64,000 nucleotides of DNA. Origin: Mycolicibacillus parakoreensis. Its GTDB lineage: Bacteria > Actinomycetota > Actinomycetes > Mycobacteriales > Mycobacteriaceae. The first letter of the stretch is position 1; each line of letters starts with the position of its first letter. The notes under the pieces are model-generated. The model ran no database searches. It saw nothing but the letters and a program-made list of their open reading frames with translations, and was not told the origin of the DNA. Location of the stretch: positions 2,480,001-2,544,000 of the forward strand of contig NZ_CP092365.1 in assembly GCF_022370835.2 (NCBI RefSeq), written 5' to 3'. The position numbers and the translations under genes are program-made. Shown here piece by piece: positions 36,170 to 44,540 of this stretch.

Positions 36170-36886
36170 GTGGCCGCCAGGGACAAGCCCGGGGACGACA
36201 GCCCCGGAGATCACGCCGATGACCTGACCGCGGTCGCCCAGGACTACCTGAAGGTCATCTGGACCGCCCAGGAATGGTCCGCGGAGAAGGTCAGCACGAA
36301 GAGGCTCGCCGAACGACTGGGGGTCTCGGCGTCCACCGCCTCGGAGTCGATCCGCAAACTCGCCGATCAGGGGCTGGTCGATCACGAGAAGTACGGCGCG
36401 GTGACGTTGACGGCCGCGGGCTCGCGTGCGGCGGTGGCGATGGTGCGCCGCCACCGCCTGCTGGAGACGTTTCTGGTCAACGAACTCGGCTACAGCTGGG
36501 ACGAGGTGCACGATGAGGCCGAGGTGCTCGAGCACGCGGTCTCCGATCGGCTGATGGCCCGTATCGATGCCAAGCTGGACTACCCCGACCGCGATCCGCA
36601 CGGCGATCCGATCCCGGCCGCCGACGGTCAGGTGCCCTCGGCGCCGGCCCGTCAGCTGTGGGACTGCCAGGACGGCGAGTCCGGGACCGTGGCCCGCATC
36701 TCCGACGCCGACCCGGACATGCTGCGCTACTTCGCCGACGTCGGCATCAGCCTGGATTCGCGACTGCGGGTGCTGACCCGCCGCGAATTCGCCGGAATGA
36801 CCTCGGTGGCCATCGACGCCGCCGACGGCAACCACACCACGGTGGATCTGGGCAGCCCCGCCGCCCAAGCCATCTGGGTCAGCTGA
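36170..36886 (+). CDS. sirR: DtxR/MntR-type metalloregulator SirR
   Basis: A 238-aa metal-dependent repressor. The N-terminal winged helix (KVSTKRLAERLGVSASTASE), the dimerisation/metal domain (LVDHEKYGAVTLTAAG, RRHRLLETFLVNELGYSWDEVHDEAEVLEHAVSD, with His/Glu ligands) and a C-terminal SH3-like FeoA domain (about 160-238) are in order. The conserved M/E/H ligand set resembles MntR; family members control manganese or iron uptake. The GTG at 36170 is preferred to the TTG at 36152 by comparison with Rv2788. Confidence 0.9.
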   Translation: MAARDKPGDDSPGDHADDLTAVAQDYLKVIWTAQEWSAEKVSTKRLAERLGVSASTASESIRKLADQGLVDHEKYGAVTLTAAGSRAAVAMVRRHRLLETFLVNELGYSWDEVHDEAEVLEHAVSDRLMARIDAKLDYPDRDPHGDPIPAADGQVPSAPARQLWDCQDGESGTVARISDADPDMLRYFADVGISLDSRLRVLTRREFAGMTSVAIDAADGNHTTVDLGSPAAQAIWVS

Positions 36887-36899
36887 TCCCCGTGGTAGG

Positions 36900-37328
36900 T
36901 CAGGGCAGCGGATTGGTTCTCGCGTCGGCGCCGTAGACGCCGAGCAGGTCGCGCGCCGAGACGATCCCGATGAGCACGCCGGCCCGTTCCACCAGGATGT
37001 GGCGGATGTAGTGGTTCATCATCCGCACCGCGGCCTCGTCGACGGTGGTCTCGGCGTCACACCAGATCAGGTTCGTGCTGGCCACCTCGGCGGCCGGCAC
37101 CGCCGCCGGGTCCTTGCCGTCGGCGATCACCGCGACCACGTCGCGTTCGCTGACCAGCGCCGTGGGCCGCTCCTCGACGCCGACCACGACCGCACCGACC
37201 TCGCCGTGCACGATCGCCTGGGCGACGTCGGCGACGGTGGCCGTGGCCGCCACCCGCACCACCGGGTCGCCGGTGACCGTCGCGATCGGGATCGACCCGG
37301 CCGCAGGGATCGCCGAATAGTCAGTCAT
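36900..37328 (-). CDS. CBS-domain pair protein
   Basis: A 142-aa stand-alone Bateman module with two CBS motifs: residues about 20-75 (VRVAATATVADVAQAIVHGEVGAVVVGV, ALVSERDVVAVIAD, each in part) and about 85-140 (TNLIWCDAETTVDEAAVRMMNHYIRHILVE, LIGIVSARDLLGVY). Such proteins bind adenine nucleotides and sense energy state or act as small regulators. It converges on sirR with 13 bp between stops. The ATG at 37328 is chosen; an ATG at 37337 lies inside the adjacent palindrome. The ribosome binding site is weak. Confidence 0.8.
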   Translation of the reverse strand: MTDYSAIPAAGSIPIATVTGDPVVRVAATATVADVAQAIVHGEVGAVVVGVEERPTALVSERDVVAVIADGKDPAAVPAAEVASTNLIWCDAETTVDEAAVRMMNHYIRHILVERAGVLIGIVSARDLLGVYGADARTNPLP

Positions 37329-37335
37329 GGGTCTC

Positions 37336-37353
37336 ATCGTCGCATGCGACGAT
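37336..37353. promoter_or_regulatory. Perfect 18-bp palindrome at the CBS-gene start
   Basis: ATCGTCGCATGCGACGAT is self-complementary over its full length and begins 8 bp upstream of the CBS start codon, over the expected ribosome binding site. It is either an operator dyad or a hairpin masking translation. A second imperfect stem-loop, CGCTGCGAA-GCGT-TTCGTAGCG (one mismatch), lies just upstream at 37379-37400. Confidence 0.5.
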
Positions 37354-37988
37354 CCCGGCCCGACTCGCGAACCGGTCACGCTGCGAAGCGTTTCGTAGCG
37401 ATGTCGCTCGCCCGACGGTGCCCGTTACCGAAGATGGCCCACTAATTCACCGTCGGCGCCGAACAACTCGCGCTGCCAGTGGGTCGTCAACGCATCGGTG
37501 TCGACCTGATCAGGGTGAAAATCAGGTTTGGTGAACGGCCTCATGTCCGAGTAGAACCCGCGCCACATCGGGTTGCGCAGCATCCGCACGTCGGTGAGGA
37601 TCTGAATCGGCCGACGACGCATTGGCGGTCAGCGGTAGCGATCGAGCGACAGGGATCGCCATCCGGCCCACTCAACCCGGCACCCCCGATGAGCGCGTGC
37701 CGGCCGGGTAATGGCCCAAGAACGCCGTCGGCCCCTTGTGCCAGATACGGTCGATGCTCACACCGTGCCGCGCAAGCCAGTGACATTTTTCGCCATCGTT
37801 GTGGCCTTTCTGTCGGGGCGTGCCGAGCCGGCCTCCTCTCCGTGGACGACGGGCTCATCCGGGCGCGTGGGTATTCGCAGGCGCTGTCGCCGTGGGGACA
37901 CGCCACCGGTGTTCGCTCACCGGGCACGCCCAGCGCCGGTGCCGTGATCTCGGCGAACTCCATCGTTCGTTGGGTGATCATCGTCAAA
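37354..37988. other. Decayed or non-coding stretch between the CBS gene and fadE21
   Basis: Apart from the 65-codon relic, no frame here is supportable. One minus-strand stretch around 37682-37795 reads CHWLARHGVSIDRIWHKG and PTAFLGHYPAGT before a stop, looking like a protein fragment I cannot name. The G+C content is lower and more uneven than in the neighbours. In M. tuberculosis fadE21 directly follows sirR, so the stretch is extra DNA here, probably relics of lost genes. Confidence 0.45.
37425..37622 (-). pseudogene. Probable C-terminal remnant of a metal-dependent hydrolase (PF10118-like)
   Basis: A 65-codon frame ending RNPMWRGFYSDMRPFTKPDF, HPDQVDTDALTTHWQRELFG. The pattern of a basic-aromatic stretch, Pro-x-Phe-His-Pro, then a short acidic helix resembles the C-terminus of the PF10118 protein at 24.8 kb (YYRPGFHPSQLGG). 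The frame has a stop three codons upstream and no N-terminal domain, so it is most likely a gene relic. Weak similarity by eye only. Confidence 0.4.
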
Positions 37989-39245
37989 TCAGCTGTTCAG
38001 CAAGCCTTTGGCGATGTGGGTGATCTGCACCTCGTTGCTGCCGGCGTAGATCATCAGCGACTTGGCGTCGCGGGCGAGTTGCTCGACCCGGTATTCGGCC
38101 ATGTAGCCGTTGCCGCCGAACAGTTGTACGGCCTCCATGGCCACGTCGGTGGCGGCCTGCGAGGAGTACAGCTTCATCGCTGACGCCTCGGCAAGGGTGG
38201 GGATCTTTTTGTGCTGCAGCTTCTCCAACGTCTGGAACACCATGTTCTGCACGTTGATCCGCGCGACCTCCATCTGCGCCAGCTTCAGTTGGATCAGCTG
38301 GAACTGACCGATGTTCTGGCCCCACAGCGTGCGGGTTTTGGCGTAGTCCACACACAGCCGGTGGCATTCGTTGATGATGCCCAGCGACATCAACGCGACC
38401 CCGACGCGTTCGGCGACGAAGTTGGCCCGCGCACTCTCCCGACCGTCGCCGCCGGTGTGCTGTTCGGTCTCCCCCAGCAGCCGATCCGCAGTGAGCCGTA
38501 CCTGGTCGAAGAACAGCTCCCCGGTCGGCGAGGACATCATGCCCATCTTCTTGAAGGCTTTGCCCTGGGTGAGCCCGGGCATCCCGGCGTCGAGAACGAA
38601 GGTCAGCACCGGCCGGTTGCGCTTGTCGACGGCCGGCTCCCCCTCGTCGAGTTTGGCGTAGACGATCAGCACGTCCGCGTCGGGACCGTTGGTGATGAAG
38701 GTCTTCTGTCCGCTGAGGATGTAGTCGTCCCCGTCGCGGCGGACATAGGTTTTCATCCCGCCGAACGCGTCGGAGCCGGCGTCGGGTTCGGTGATCGCCC
38801 AGCAGGCGATCTTGTCGAGCGTCATCAGCTCGGGCAACCAGCGTTCCTTCTGTGCCAGGGTGCCGCGGGTGGCTATCGTCGCCGCACCCAAGCCGAGGCT
38901 CACCCCGACCGTGGACAGCAGCCCGATGCTCACCCCGGAGAGCTCCGAGACCAGCACCGCCGCCATCGACAGCTGGCCGCCCATGTCGCCGAGCCCGCCG
39001 GACTCGGTTTCCTCCGTGTCGGTGGTCGCCATGCCGTCGGCCGTGGCGCGCTGGCGCTCCAGCATGTTTTTGACCGCTTCGCCGGCCATCACGTCCAGCC
39101 CGAACTCGCTGAATAGTTTCCGCACGATCGGATACGGCGAGCTCTCACCGCTTTCGAGGGCGTCCTGAAGCGGGCGGATCTCCTTGTCGATGAACGCACG
39201 CATGGTGTCGCGCATGATGATGTCGGTCTCAGACCACTCGAACAT
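37989..39245 (-). CDS. fadE21: Acyl-CoA dehydrogenase (FadE21-like)
   Basis: A 418-aa FAD acyl-CoA dehydrogenase catalysing alpha-beta desaturation of an acyl-CoA. IACWAITEPDAGSDAFGG and YILSGQKTFITNGPDADV are the FAD/substrate signature regions, FNVAERVG-like FVAERVGVALMSLG the middle helix region, and AMEAVQLFGGNGYMAEYRVEQLARDAKSLMIYAGSNEVQ (in part) the C-terminal signature. An acidic insert near residues 70-90 (TTDTEETESGG) is unusual. ATG 39245 follows AGGAG. Last gene of the ltp1 operon; in M. tuberculosis fadE21 directly follows ltp1. Confidence 0.85.
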   Translation of the reverse strand: MFEWSETDIIMRDTMRAFIDKEIRPLQDALESGESSPYPIVRKLFSEFGLDVMAGEAVKNMLERQRATADGMATTDTEETESGGLGDMGGQLSMAAVLVSELSGVSIGLLSTVGVSLGLGAATIATRGTLAQKERWLPELMTLDKIACWAITEPDAGSDAFGGMKTYVRRDGDDYILSGQKTFITNGPDADVLIVYAKLDEGEPAVDKRNRPVLTFVLDAGMPGLTQGKAFKKMGMMSSPTGELFFDQVRLTADRLLGETEQHTGGDGRESARANFVAERVGVALMSLGIINECHRLCVDYAKTRTLWGQNIGQFQLIQLKLAQMEVARINVQNMVFQTLEKLQHKKIPTLAEASAMKLYSSQAATDVAMEAVQLFGGNGYMAEYRVEQLARDAKSLMIYAGSNEVQITHIAKGLLNS

Positions 39246-39274
39246 TGCGGTTCTCCTGTTGTCGTCTCGGTCGG

Positions 39275-40144
39275 CTACTGGGGCAGCCGGGCGGCGATGT
39301 CGTCGATCTGCCAGACCCCGTCGGTTTCGATGGTCTCGGTGTCGTGCCAGCCGGCCAGCCGCGAGATCGCCCCGCCCTGGACGGCGTAGACCCCGCCGGT
39401 GACCGGGCATTTCTCCGTCGCCAGGTAGGCGACCAGCGGCGAGATGTTGGCGGGGGCGAACAGGTCGACCTCACCCTGATCGGGTTCGGCCATCAACGCA
39501 CCCATGCCGGGGGTGGCCAGGGTCAGTCGGGTGCGGGCGATCGGGGCGATCGCGTTGACCCGCACCCCGTAACGCTCGAGTTCCTCGGCGGCGATCAGGG
39601 TCAGCGCCGCGATTCCGGCTTTGGCGGCCCCGTAGTTGGCCTGGCCGGCATTCGGCAGTGTCACCCCCGAACCCGACGCGGTGTTGATCACCGCGGCGTT
39701 GGGCTGATCACCGGACTTCGACTGGGTCTTCCAGTATTCGGCGGCGTGGCGCAGCATCGCGAAGTGGCCTTTGAGGTGCACCGCGAGCACCGCGTCCCAC
39801 TGCGACTCCTCCATGCCGGCGATGAACGCATCCCGCAGGATGCCGGCGTTGTTGACCAGGACGTCGAGGCGGCCGAATTCGTCGACCGCCTGGGCGACCA
39901 GGTTCTTCGCCGCGTTCCAGTCTGCGACACTGTCGGTGTTGGCCACCGCACGGCCCCCCGCGGCGATGATCTCGTCGACCACCTGCTGGGCCGGCCCGGG
40001 GTCGGCGCCCTCGCCGGTGTTGGTGCCGCCGGCATCGTTGACCACGACCGCGGCGCCTTCGCGGGCGAACAGCAGCGCGTGTTCGCGACCGATTCCGCGC
40101 CCGGCGCCGGTGACGATGGCGACGCGCCGGTCCAAAACTCCCAT
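39275..40144 (-). CDS. Short-chain dehydrogenase (HSD17B4/MFE-2 type)
   Basis: A 289-aa NAD(P)-dependent oxidoreductase: cofactor motif TGAGRGIGRE (residues 12-21), VVVNDAGG with the insertion typical of peroxisomal multifunctional-enzyme-type 3-hydroxyacyl-CoA dehydrogenases, NNAGILRD, INTASGSG (Ser) and YGAAKAG (Tyr-Lys). In this class the product is usually a (3R)-hydroxyacyl-CoA being oxidised. Next to a double hot-dog MaoC hydratase, it would carry out the step after hydration. A strong AAGGAGAA site precedes the ATG. 29 bp separate it from each neighbour. Confidence 0.87.
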   Translation of the reverse strand: MGVLDRRVAIVTGAGRGIGREHALLFAREGAAVVVNDAGGTNTGEGADPGPAQQVVDEIIAAGGRAVANTDSVADWNAAKNLVAQAVDEFGRLDVLVNNAGILRDAFIAGMEESQWDAVLAVHLKGHFAMLRHAAEYWKTQSKSGDQPNAAVINTASGSGVTLPNAGQANYGAAKAGIAALTLIAAEELERYGVRVNAIAPIARTRLTLATPGMGALMAEPDQGEVDLFAPANISPLVAYLATEKCPVTGGVYAVQGGAISRLAGWHDTETIETDGVWQIDDIAARLPQ

Positions 40145-40173
40145 GGGGGGTTCTCCTTATCTGGTGGAAACGT

Positions 40174-41064
40174 CTAGTCCGCGAGGACGGCCAGGCCGTC
40201 GGTGATCGCCATCTGTTGTCCCGGTGGGGCACCGATGCGCGCGGTCTGGAAGGCGTAGCTGGTGGTGTTCTCGGCGGAGCCGACCTTCCAGATCTGGGTC
40301 TGCAGGTCGTCACCGGGAAGCACCATCTTGGAGAACCGGACCGCCAAGCGTTTGAGTCGGTTCACGTCCGATCCGCCGACCTCGGTGAGCACCGCCCACG
40401 AGGTGAACGCCATCGTGCACAGGCCGTGCGCGATGATGCCCGGCAGCCCGGCGTCGGTGGCGACCTCCTCATCGAGGTGGATCGGCATCGGGTCACCGGC
40501 GGCCGGCCCATAGCGGAACGTCTGGTCGTCGTCGACGCGCTGCACGACGGTGGCCACCGGCGGCCGGTCGATCAGCGCCTGATCGAACTTGTGCTCCGGG
40601 CTCAGTTCGCCGATCTTCTTCCCGGCGTCGTGGCCCCGGAAGAAGGTGGTGACAAACTGCTCGTTGACCAGTTCCCCGTCCTCGGTGCGACATTCGAGGT
40701 AGATCGCGGCCCGGGTGCCGTTCTCCAATCCCTCGTAGCCGATCATCTTTGCGCGCGAGACCAGTTTGTCGCCGGGCCGGATCGGGCGGTGGAAGTGGAA
40801 GTCCTGTTCGCCGTGGACGACCCGGGGAATCAACTCCACCGGGGCGACATCGACGGCCGGGGTCAACAGCGACTCGAACACCGGCACGATCGCGAAGACC
40901 GGCGGGGCGACGTCACCGGCCAGGTGCGCCGGGATCGGGTCATTGGTCGCCTCGGCGTACTCGACGATCCGTTCGCGGGTGACTTCGAAGCGGTCCTCGT
41001 CGGACCACCGGTTCAACCCGCTGTCGTCGAACGCCAACTCGTCGTCGGTGGCGGTGTCGGTCAT
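40174..41064 (-). CDS. MaoC-like double hot-dog (R)-enoyl-CoA hydratase
   Basis: A 296-aa protein with two hot-dog halves. The N-terminal half (about 20-145; VVHGEQDFHFHRPIRPGDKL) lacks the catalytic pair. The C-terminal half has the hydratase-2 motif YGPAAGDPMPIHLDEEVATDAGLPGIIAHGL with its Asp-His dyad (in part). It hydrates trans-2-enoyl-CoA to (R)-3-hydroxyacyl-CoA, like Rv3389c-type enzymes and the steroid-pathway hydratases. It begins 2 bp after the SRPBCC gene. Fits between the FadE and SDR steps of a beta-oxidation cycle. Confidence 0.87.
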   Translation of the reverse strand: MTDTATDDELAFDDSGLNRWSDEDRFEVTRERIVEYAEATNDPIPAHLAGDVAPPVFAIVPVFESLLTPAVDVAPVELIPRVVHGEQDFHFHRPIRPGDKLVSRAKMIGYEGLENGTRAAIYLECRTEDGELVNEQFVTTFFRGHDAGKKIGELSPEHKFDQALIDRPPVATVVQRVDDDQTFRYGPAAGDPMPIHLDEEVATDAGLPGIIAHGLCTMAFTSWAVLTEVGGSDVNRLKRLAVRFSKMVLPGDDLQTQIWKVGSAENTTSYAFQTARIGAPPGQQMAITDGLAVLAD

Positions 41065-41066
41065 GG

Positions 41067-41507
41067 TCAGGCCGCCGCCGATGCCAGGGCCTCGAGTTGC
41101 GCGAGGCTCTTGTCGAGTTGCTTGGCGCCGTCCTTCTCCACGGCCTTGCCCAACGCGCCCTTGATCAGCGCACCTTCGAAGTCACCGGCGACCTGGAACG
41201 CCGACCCGTCCCCGTCGGGGGTCACGGTGAAGGTGAAGGCACATTTCACTCCGGCCATGCCGGTACCGGACAGGGTCAGGCTGTGGGGTGCGTCGATCTT
41301 CTCGACTTTCCATTCGATCTTGTTGGCCATGCCCAGCATGACGATCTTGGCGATCAACGTCGCGCCCTCGCTGAGGCTCGCCGGCGGCTCCTCGAGCCAC
41401 TTCTCGTGGATGGTGAACCACTTGTCCCAGGTGGACAGGTCGGAAATGGTGTTCCACAGCGGCTGCGGGCTGACCGACAGGTTCTTGGTGGCTTCGATGT
41501 GTCCCAT
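41067..41507 (-). CDS. SRPBCC (START-like) lipid-binding/cyclase protein
   Basis: A 146-aa polyketide-cyclase/START-type fold: GHIEATKNLSVSPQPLWNTISDLSTWDKWF is the canonical first strand and helices (in part), followed by IEWKVEKIDAPHSLTLSGTGMAG and a final long helix (GALGKAVEKDGAKQLDKSLAQLEALAS). Such proteins hold hydrophobic ligands in a deep pocket; no catalytic residue can be named. ATG 41507 follows GAGGAGAAGG. It is inserted between ltp1 and the MaoC gene, and may bind or shuttle the hydrophobic substrate. Confidence 0.82.
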   Translation of the reverse strand: MGHIEATKNLSVSPQPLWNTISDLSTWDKWFTIHEKWLEEPPASLSEGATLIAKIVMLGMANKIEWKVEKIDAPHSLTLSGTGMAGVKCAFTFTVTPDGDGSAFQVAGDFEGALIKGALGKAVEKDGAKQLDKSLAQLEALASAAA

Positions 41508-41545
41508 GAGCCTTCTCCTCTTGTCTGTGACGGGTTGTGGCGGGC

Positions 41546-42751
41546 TCAGCGCTCGGCGCGCTGGTAGGCGGTGACGACGGCCGCTCCGCCCAAACCGATG
41601 TTGTGCTGCAGGGCGGCGGTGACGCCGTCGACCTGGCGTTTGTCGGCCGCACCGCGCAGCTGCCAGGTGAGCTCGGAGCACTGCGCCAGTCCGGTCGCCC
41701 CCAACGGGTGCCCTTTGGAGATCAGCCCACCGGATGGGTTGACCACCCAGCGTCCGCCGTAGGTGGTGTCGTTGTCGTCGATCAGTTTGGGGGCCTCGCC
41801 GGGCCCGCACAGGCCGAGCGCCTCATACAGCAGCAGTTCGTTGGCCGAGAAGCAGTCGTGCAGTTCGATGACCTGGAAATCCTGCGGACCGAGCCCGGAC
41901 TGCTCGTAGACTCGCTGGGCGGCTTGGACGTTCATGTCGTAGCCGATGAGGTTCTTGGCGGTGCCGTCGAAGGTGGAGGCGAAGTCGGTGGTCATCGCCT
42001 GTCCGACGATCTCCACCGCTTGCCCGGCCAGCCCATGGTCGTCAACGAACGCCTCGCTGGCGAGCACCGCCGCCCCGGAGCCGTCGGAGGTCGGTGAGCA
42101 CTGCAATTTGGTCAGCGGGTCGTAGATCATCCGCGCATCGATGATCTCCTCCAGGGTGTAGGTGTCCTGGAACTGCGCGTACGGGTTGTTGACCGAGTGC
42201 TGGTGGTTCTTGTAGCCGATCTTGGCGAAATGCTCGGCGGTGGAGCCGTAGGACTTCATGTGCTCGCGTCCGGCCGCGCCGAACATCCACGGCGCCGGCG
42301 GAAACAGCACCTCGGAGATCTCGGCCATCGCCAGGATGTGTTTGTCCATCGGCTGGGCGCGGTCGTCGTAGGAGGCCTCCAGCGAGCCCGGTTTCATCTT
42401 CTCGAATCCGAGCGCCAGGGTGCAGTCGGCCAGCCCGCCGCGGATCGCCTGGGCCGCAAGGTAGAGCGCCGTGGACCCGGTGGAGCAGTTGTTGTTGACG
42501 TTGACCACCGGAATGCCGGTCACTCCGAGTTCGTAGACCGCCCGCTGCCCCGAGGTGGATTCGCCGTAGACGTAGCCGACGTAAGCCTGCTGCACCTCGC
42601 GGTAGTCCACGGCGGCGTCGGTCAGCGCCTTGGACCCGGATTCCCGGGCCATGTCCGGGTAGTCCCAGGCGGAGCCGTCGTCGTTTTGCCGGCGTCCCGG
42701 CTTCTCGAACTTCGTCATCCCGACGCCGACCACGTACACCCCTTTTGCCAT
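41546..42751 (-). CDS. ltp1: Lipid-transfer protein/thiolase Ltp1
   Basis: A 401-aa SCP-x type thiolase, near-identical in many stretches to Rv2790c: [37 protein letters not shown] (nucleophile Cys region), [52 protein letters not shown] (in part, carrying the GHP His). Homologues act as thiolases or aldolases on steroid or branched acyl side chains. First gene of a five-gene minus-strand operon ltp1-SRPBCC-MaoC-SDR-FadE, divergent from a BVMO gene. A palindrome lies in its promoter region. Confidence 0.92.
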   Translation of the reverse strand: MAKGVYVVGVGMTKFEKPGRRQNDDGSAWDYPDMARESGSKALTDAAVDYREVQQAYVGYVYGESTSGQRAVYELGVTGIPVVNVNNNCSTGSTALYLAAQAIRGGLADCTLALGFEKMKPGSLEASYDDRAQPMDKHILAMAEISEVLFPPAPWMFGAAGREHMKSYGSTAEHFAKIGYKNHQHSVNNPYAQFQDTYTLEEIIDARMIYDPLTKLQCSPTSDGSGAAVLASEAFVDDHGLAGQAVEIVGQAMTTDFASTFDGTAKNLIGYDMNVQAAQRVYEQSGLGPQDFQVIELHDCFSANELLLYEALGLCGPGEAPKLIDDNDTTYGGRWVVNPSGGLISKGHPLGATGLAQCSELTWQLRGAADKRQVDGVTAALQHNIGLGGAAVVTAYQRAER

Positions 42752-42780
42752 CCCATTCCCTTCAGCGAGTTACCGATATA

Positions 42781-42806
42781 AAACATACACACCTGACTGT
42801 ATCTTT
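42781..42806. promoter_or_regulatory. Palindrome in the ltp1/BVMO divergent promoter
   Basis: Arms AAACATACA (42781-42789) and TGTATCTTT (42798-42806) are inverted with one mismatch around an 8-bp spacer; the perfect core is ATACA-N8-TGTAT. It lies 30-55 bp upstream of ltp1. TATCTT also appears in the promoter region of the nearby TetR gene (45249-45254), so the two may share a regulator. Confidence 0.45.
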
Positions 42807-43016
42807 GCAATCGTCGTGGGCGCCGGTTCGGTCGCCGAATCAGGGCGGGCCCGGGCATCGCGGGCGGGTTTCGGCGGGTTTCGGCGCGTTTCTGAGGGCC
42901 CCCGCGCGAAATCCCTGCCATTGACAAATGGCGTCAGTTTCGATTGCCTGGGTCGTGACGCCGCGCCCCGCCGCAGATACCTACCGGGGCGCACGGCATT
43001 ACGAAAGCGAAGGTCG

Positions 43017-44540
43017 ATGCCAGCTCCCCGATCCGACGCCGAGACAATCAACCAGACGATCGACCACGAGATCGTTGTGATCGGCGCCGGTTTCGCCGGT
43101 ATCGGCGCCGGGATCAAGCTGACCCGGGCCGGTTTCGACGACTTCGTGATCCTCGAGGCCGGCGACGACGTGGGCGGGACCTGGCATTGGAACACCTACC
43201 CTGGTATCGCCGTCGACATCCCCTCGTTCTGCTACCAGTACTCCTTCGAGCAGCGGGCCGACTGGTCGCGCACCTACGCTCCGGGCGAGGAACTGAAGGC
43301 TTACGCCACCCACTGCGTGGACAAGTACGGTCTGGGCCCGCGGCTGCGGTTCGACACCACCGTCACCGCAGCGGAGTTCGACAATGATCGAAACTTCTGG
43401 CGGTTGTCGACCGCCGCCGGTGAGCGACTGTCGGCGCGGTTCGTCATCAACGCTTGCGGAATCCTGACCCAGCCGGTCATCCCGGATATCCCCGGCGCCA
43501 CCGAGTTCGGCGGAACCACCATGCACACCGCCCGCTGGGATCACGATCAGTCGCTACAGGGCAAGCGGGTGGGCATCATCGGCACCGGCGCCTCAGCGGT
43601 GCAGGTGATCCCGACGATCGCCGCCGACGTCGAACACCTCACGGTGTTTCAGCGCACCCCGATCTGGTGCCTACCCAAACCCGATGTGGCCGTGCCGCGC
43701 CCGGTGCAATGGCTGCTCGACCGGGTTCCCGCCGCGCAGTGGGGGTCGTGGCTGGCCGCCCAGCTGTTCGTCGAGTTCACCTTCCCCATTCCGGCGCACT
43801 ATCAGCGCGCGATCCCCCGGTTCCTGCCGGTCAGCCATGCGCTGGCGAAGCGCTATCTGCGCAGCCAGGTCCGCGACCCGCAGGTGCGCGACAAGCTCAC
43901 CCCACGCTACGGCCTGGGCTGCAAGCGGCCGAGCTTCCACAATTCGTATCTGTCGACATTCAACCGGCCGAACGTCTTCTTGGAGACCACCCCGATCAGC
44001 GCGATCAACACCGGCGGCGTGCGGGTCGACGACGGCACCCAGCACGACCTCGACGTGCTGATCTTCGCCACCGGATTCAAGGTGATGGATCCGGACAACA
44101 TGCCCACCTACGCCCTGCGCGGACTCGGCGGCGTCGAACTCGGCGCGTTCTGGGACGAGAACAGGCTGCAGGCCTATCAGGGGGTCAGCGTGCCGGGTTA
44201 CCCCAACCATTTCTCGGTGGTCGGCCCCTACGGCTACAACGGGTCGTCGTACTTCAACCTTATCGAAGCGCAGACCGATCACATCCTGCGCTGTCTGCAC
44301 CACGCCCGGGACCGCGGCGTCGGCTATGTCGAGGTGTCCCGTGAGGCCCACGACCGCTTCTTCGCCGAGATGATGCGCCGCAGGCGCAGCCAGATCTTCT
44401 GGCAGGACACCTGCGCCGCGGCCAACAGCTACTACTTCGACAAGCACGGCGATGTGCCGCTGCGGCCGGCCACCTCCCTTGAGGTGGCGTGGCGCAGCCG
44501 CAGTTTCCGGCTCGACGATTACCTGTTCCGAGCCGGCTGA
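43017..44540 (+). CDS. Baeyer-Villiger flavoprotein monooxygenase
   Basis: A 507-aa FAD/NADPH monooxygenase. First dinucleotide site VVIGAGFAGIGAG (about 19-31) and the type I BVMO fingerprint in FGGTTMHTARWD (about 163-174) are followed by the second site VGIIGTGASAVQV (about 184-196). Motif DVLIFATGFKVMD lies near residue 345. Such enzymes insert oxygen next to a carbonyl to make esters or lactones; mycobacterial examples include EthA and MymA. ATG 43017 follows GAAGG. It is divergent from the ltp1 operon and converges on the TetR gene with a 22-nt overlap. The substrate is likely a cyclic or long-chain ketone; this is inference. Confidence 0.88.
   Translation: MPAPRSDAETINQTIDHEIVVIGAGFAGIGAGIKLTRAGFDDFVILEAGDDVGGTWHWNTYPGIAVDIPSFCYQYSFEQRADWSRTYAPGEELKAYATHCVDKYGLGPRLRFDTTVTAAEFDNDRNFWRLSTAAGERLSARFVINACGILTQPVIPDIPGATEFGGTTMHTARWDHDQSLQGKRVGIIGTGASAVQVIPTIAADVEHLTVFQRTPIWCLPKPDVAVPRPVQWLLDRVPAAQWGSWLAAQLFVEFTFPIPAHYQRAIPRFLPVSHALAKRYLRSQVRDPQVRDKLTPRYGLGCKRPSFHNSYLSTFNRPNVFLETTPISAINTGGVRVDDGTQHDLDVLIFATGFKVMDPDNMPTYALRGLGGVELGAFWDENRLQAYQGVSVPGYPNHFSVVGPYGYNGSSYFNLIEAQTDHILRCLHHARDRGVGYVEVSREAHDRFFAEMMRRRRSQIFWQDTCAAANSYYFDKHGDVPLRPATSLEVAWRSRSFRLDDYLFRAG

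Noticed and set aside
37711-37947. Plus-strand 78-codon frame with a hydrophobic stretch
   Set aside because: No ribosome binding site or family similarity; the region appears decayed.
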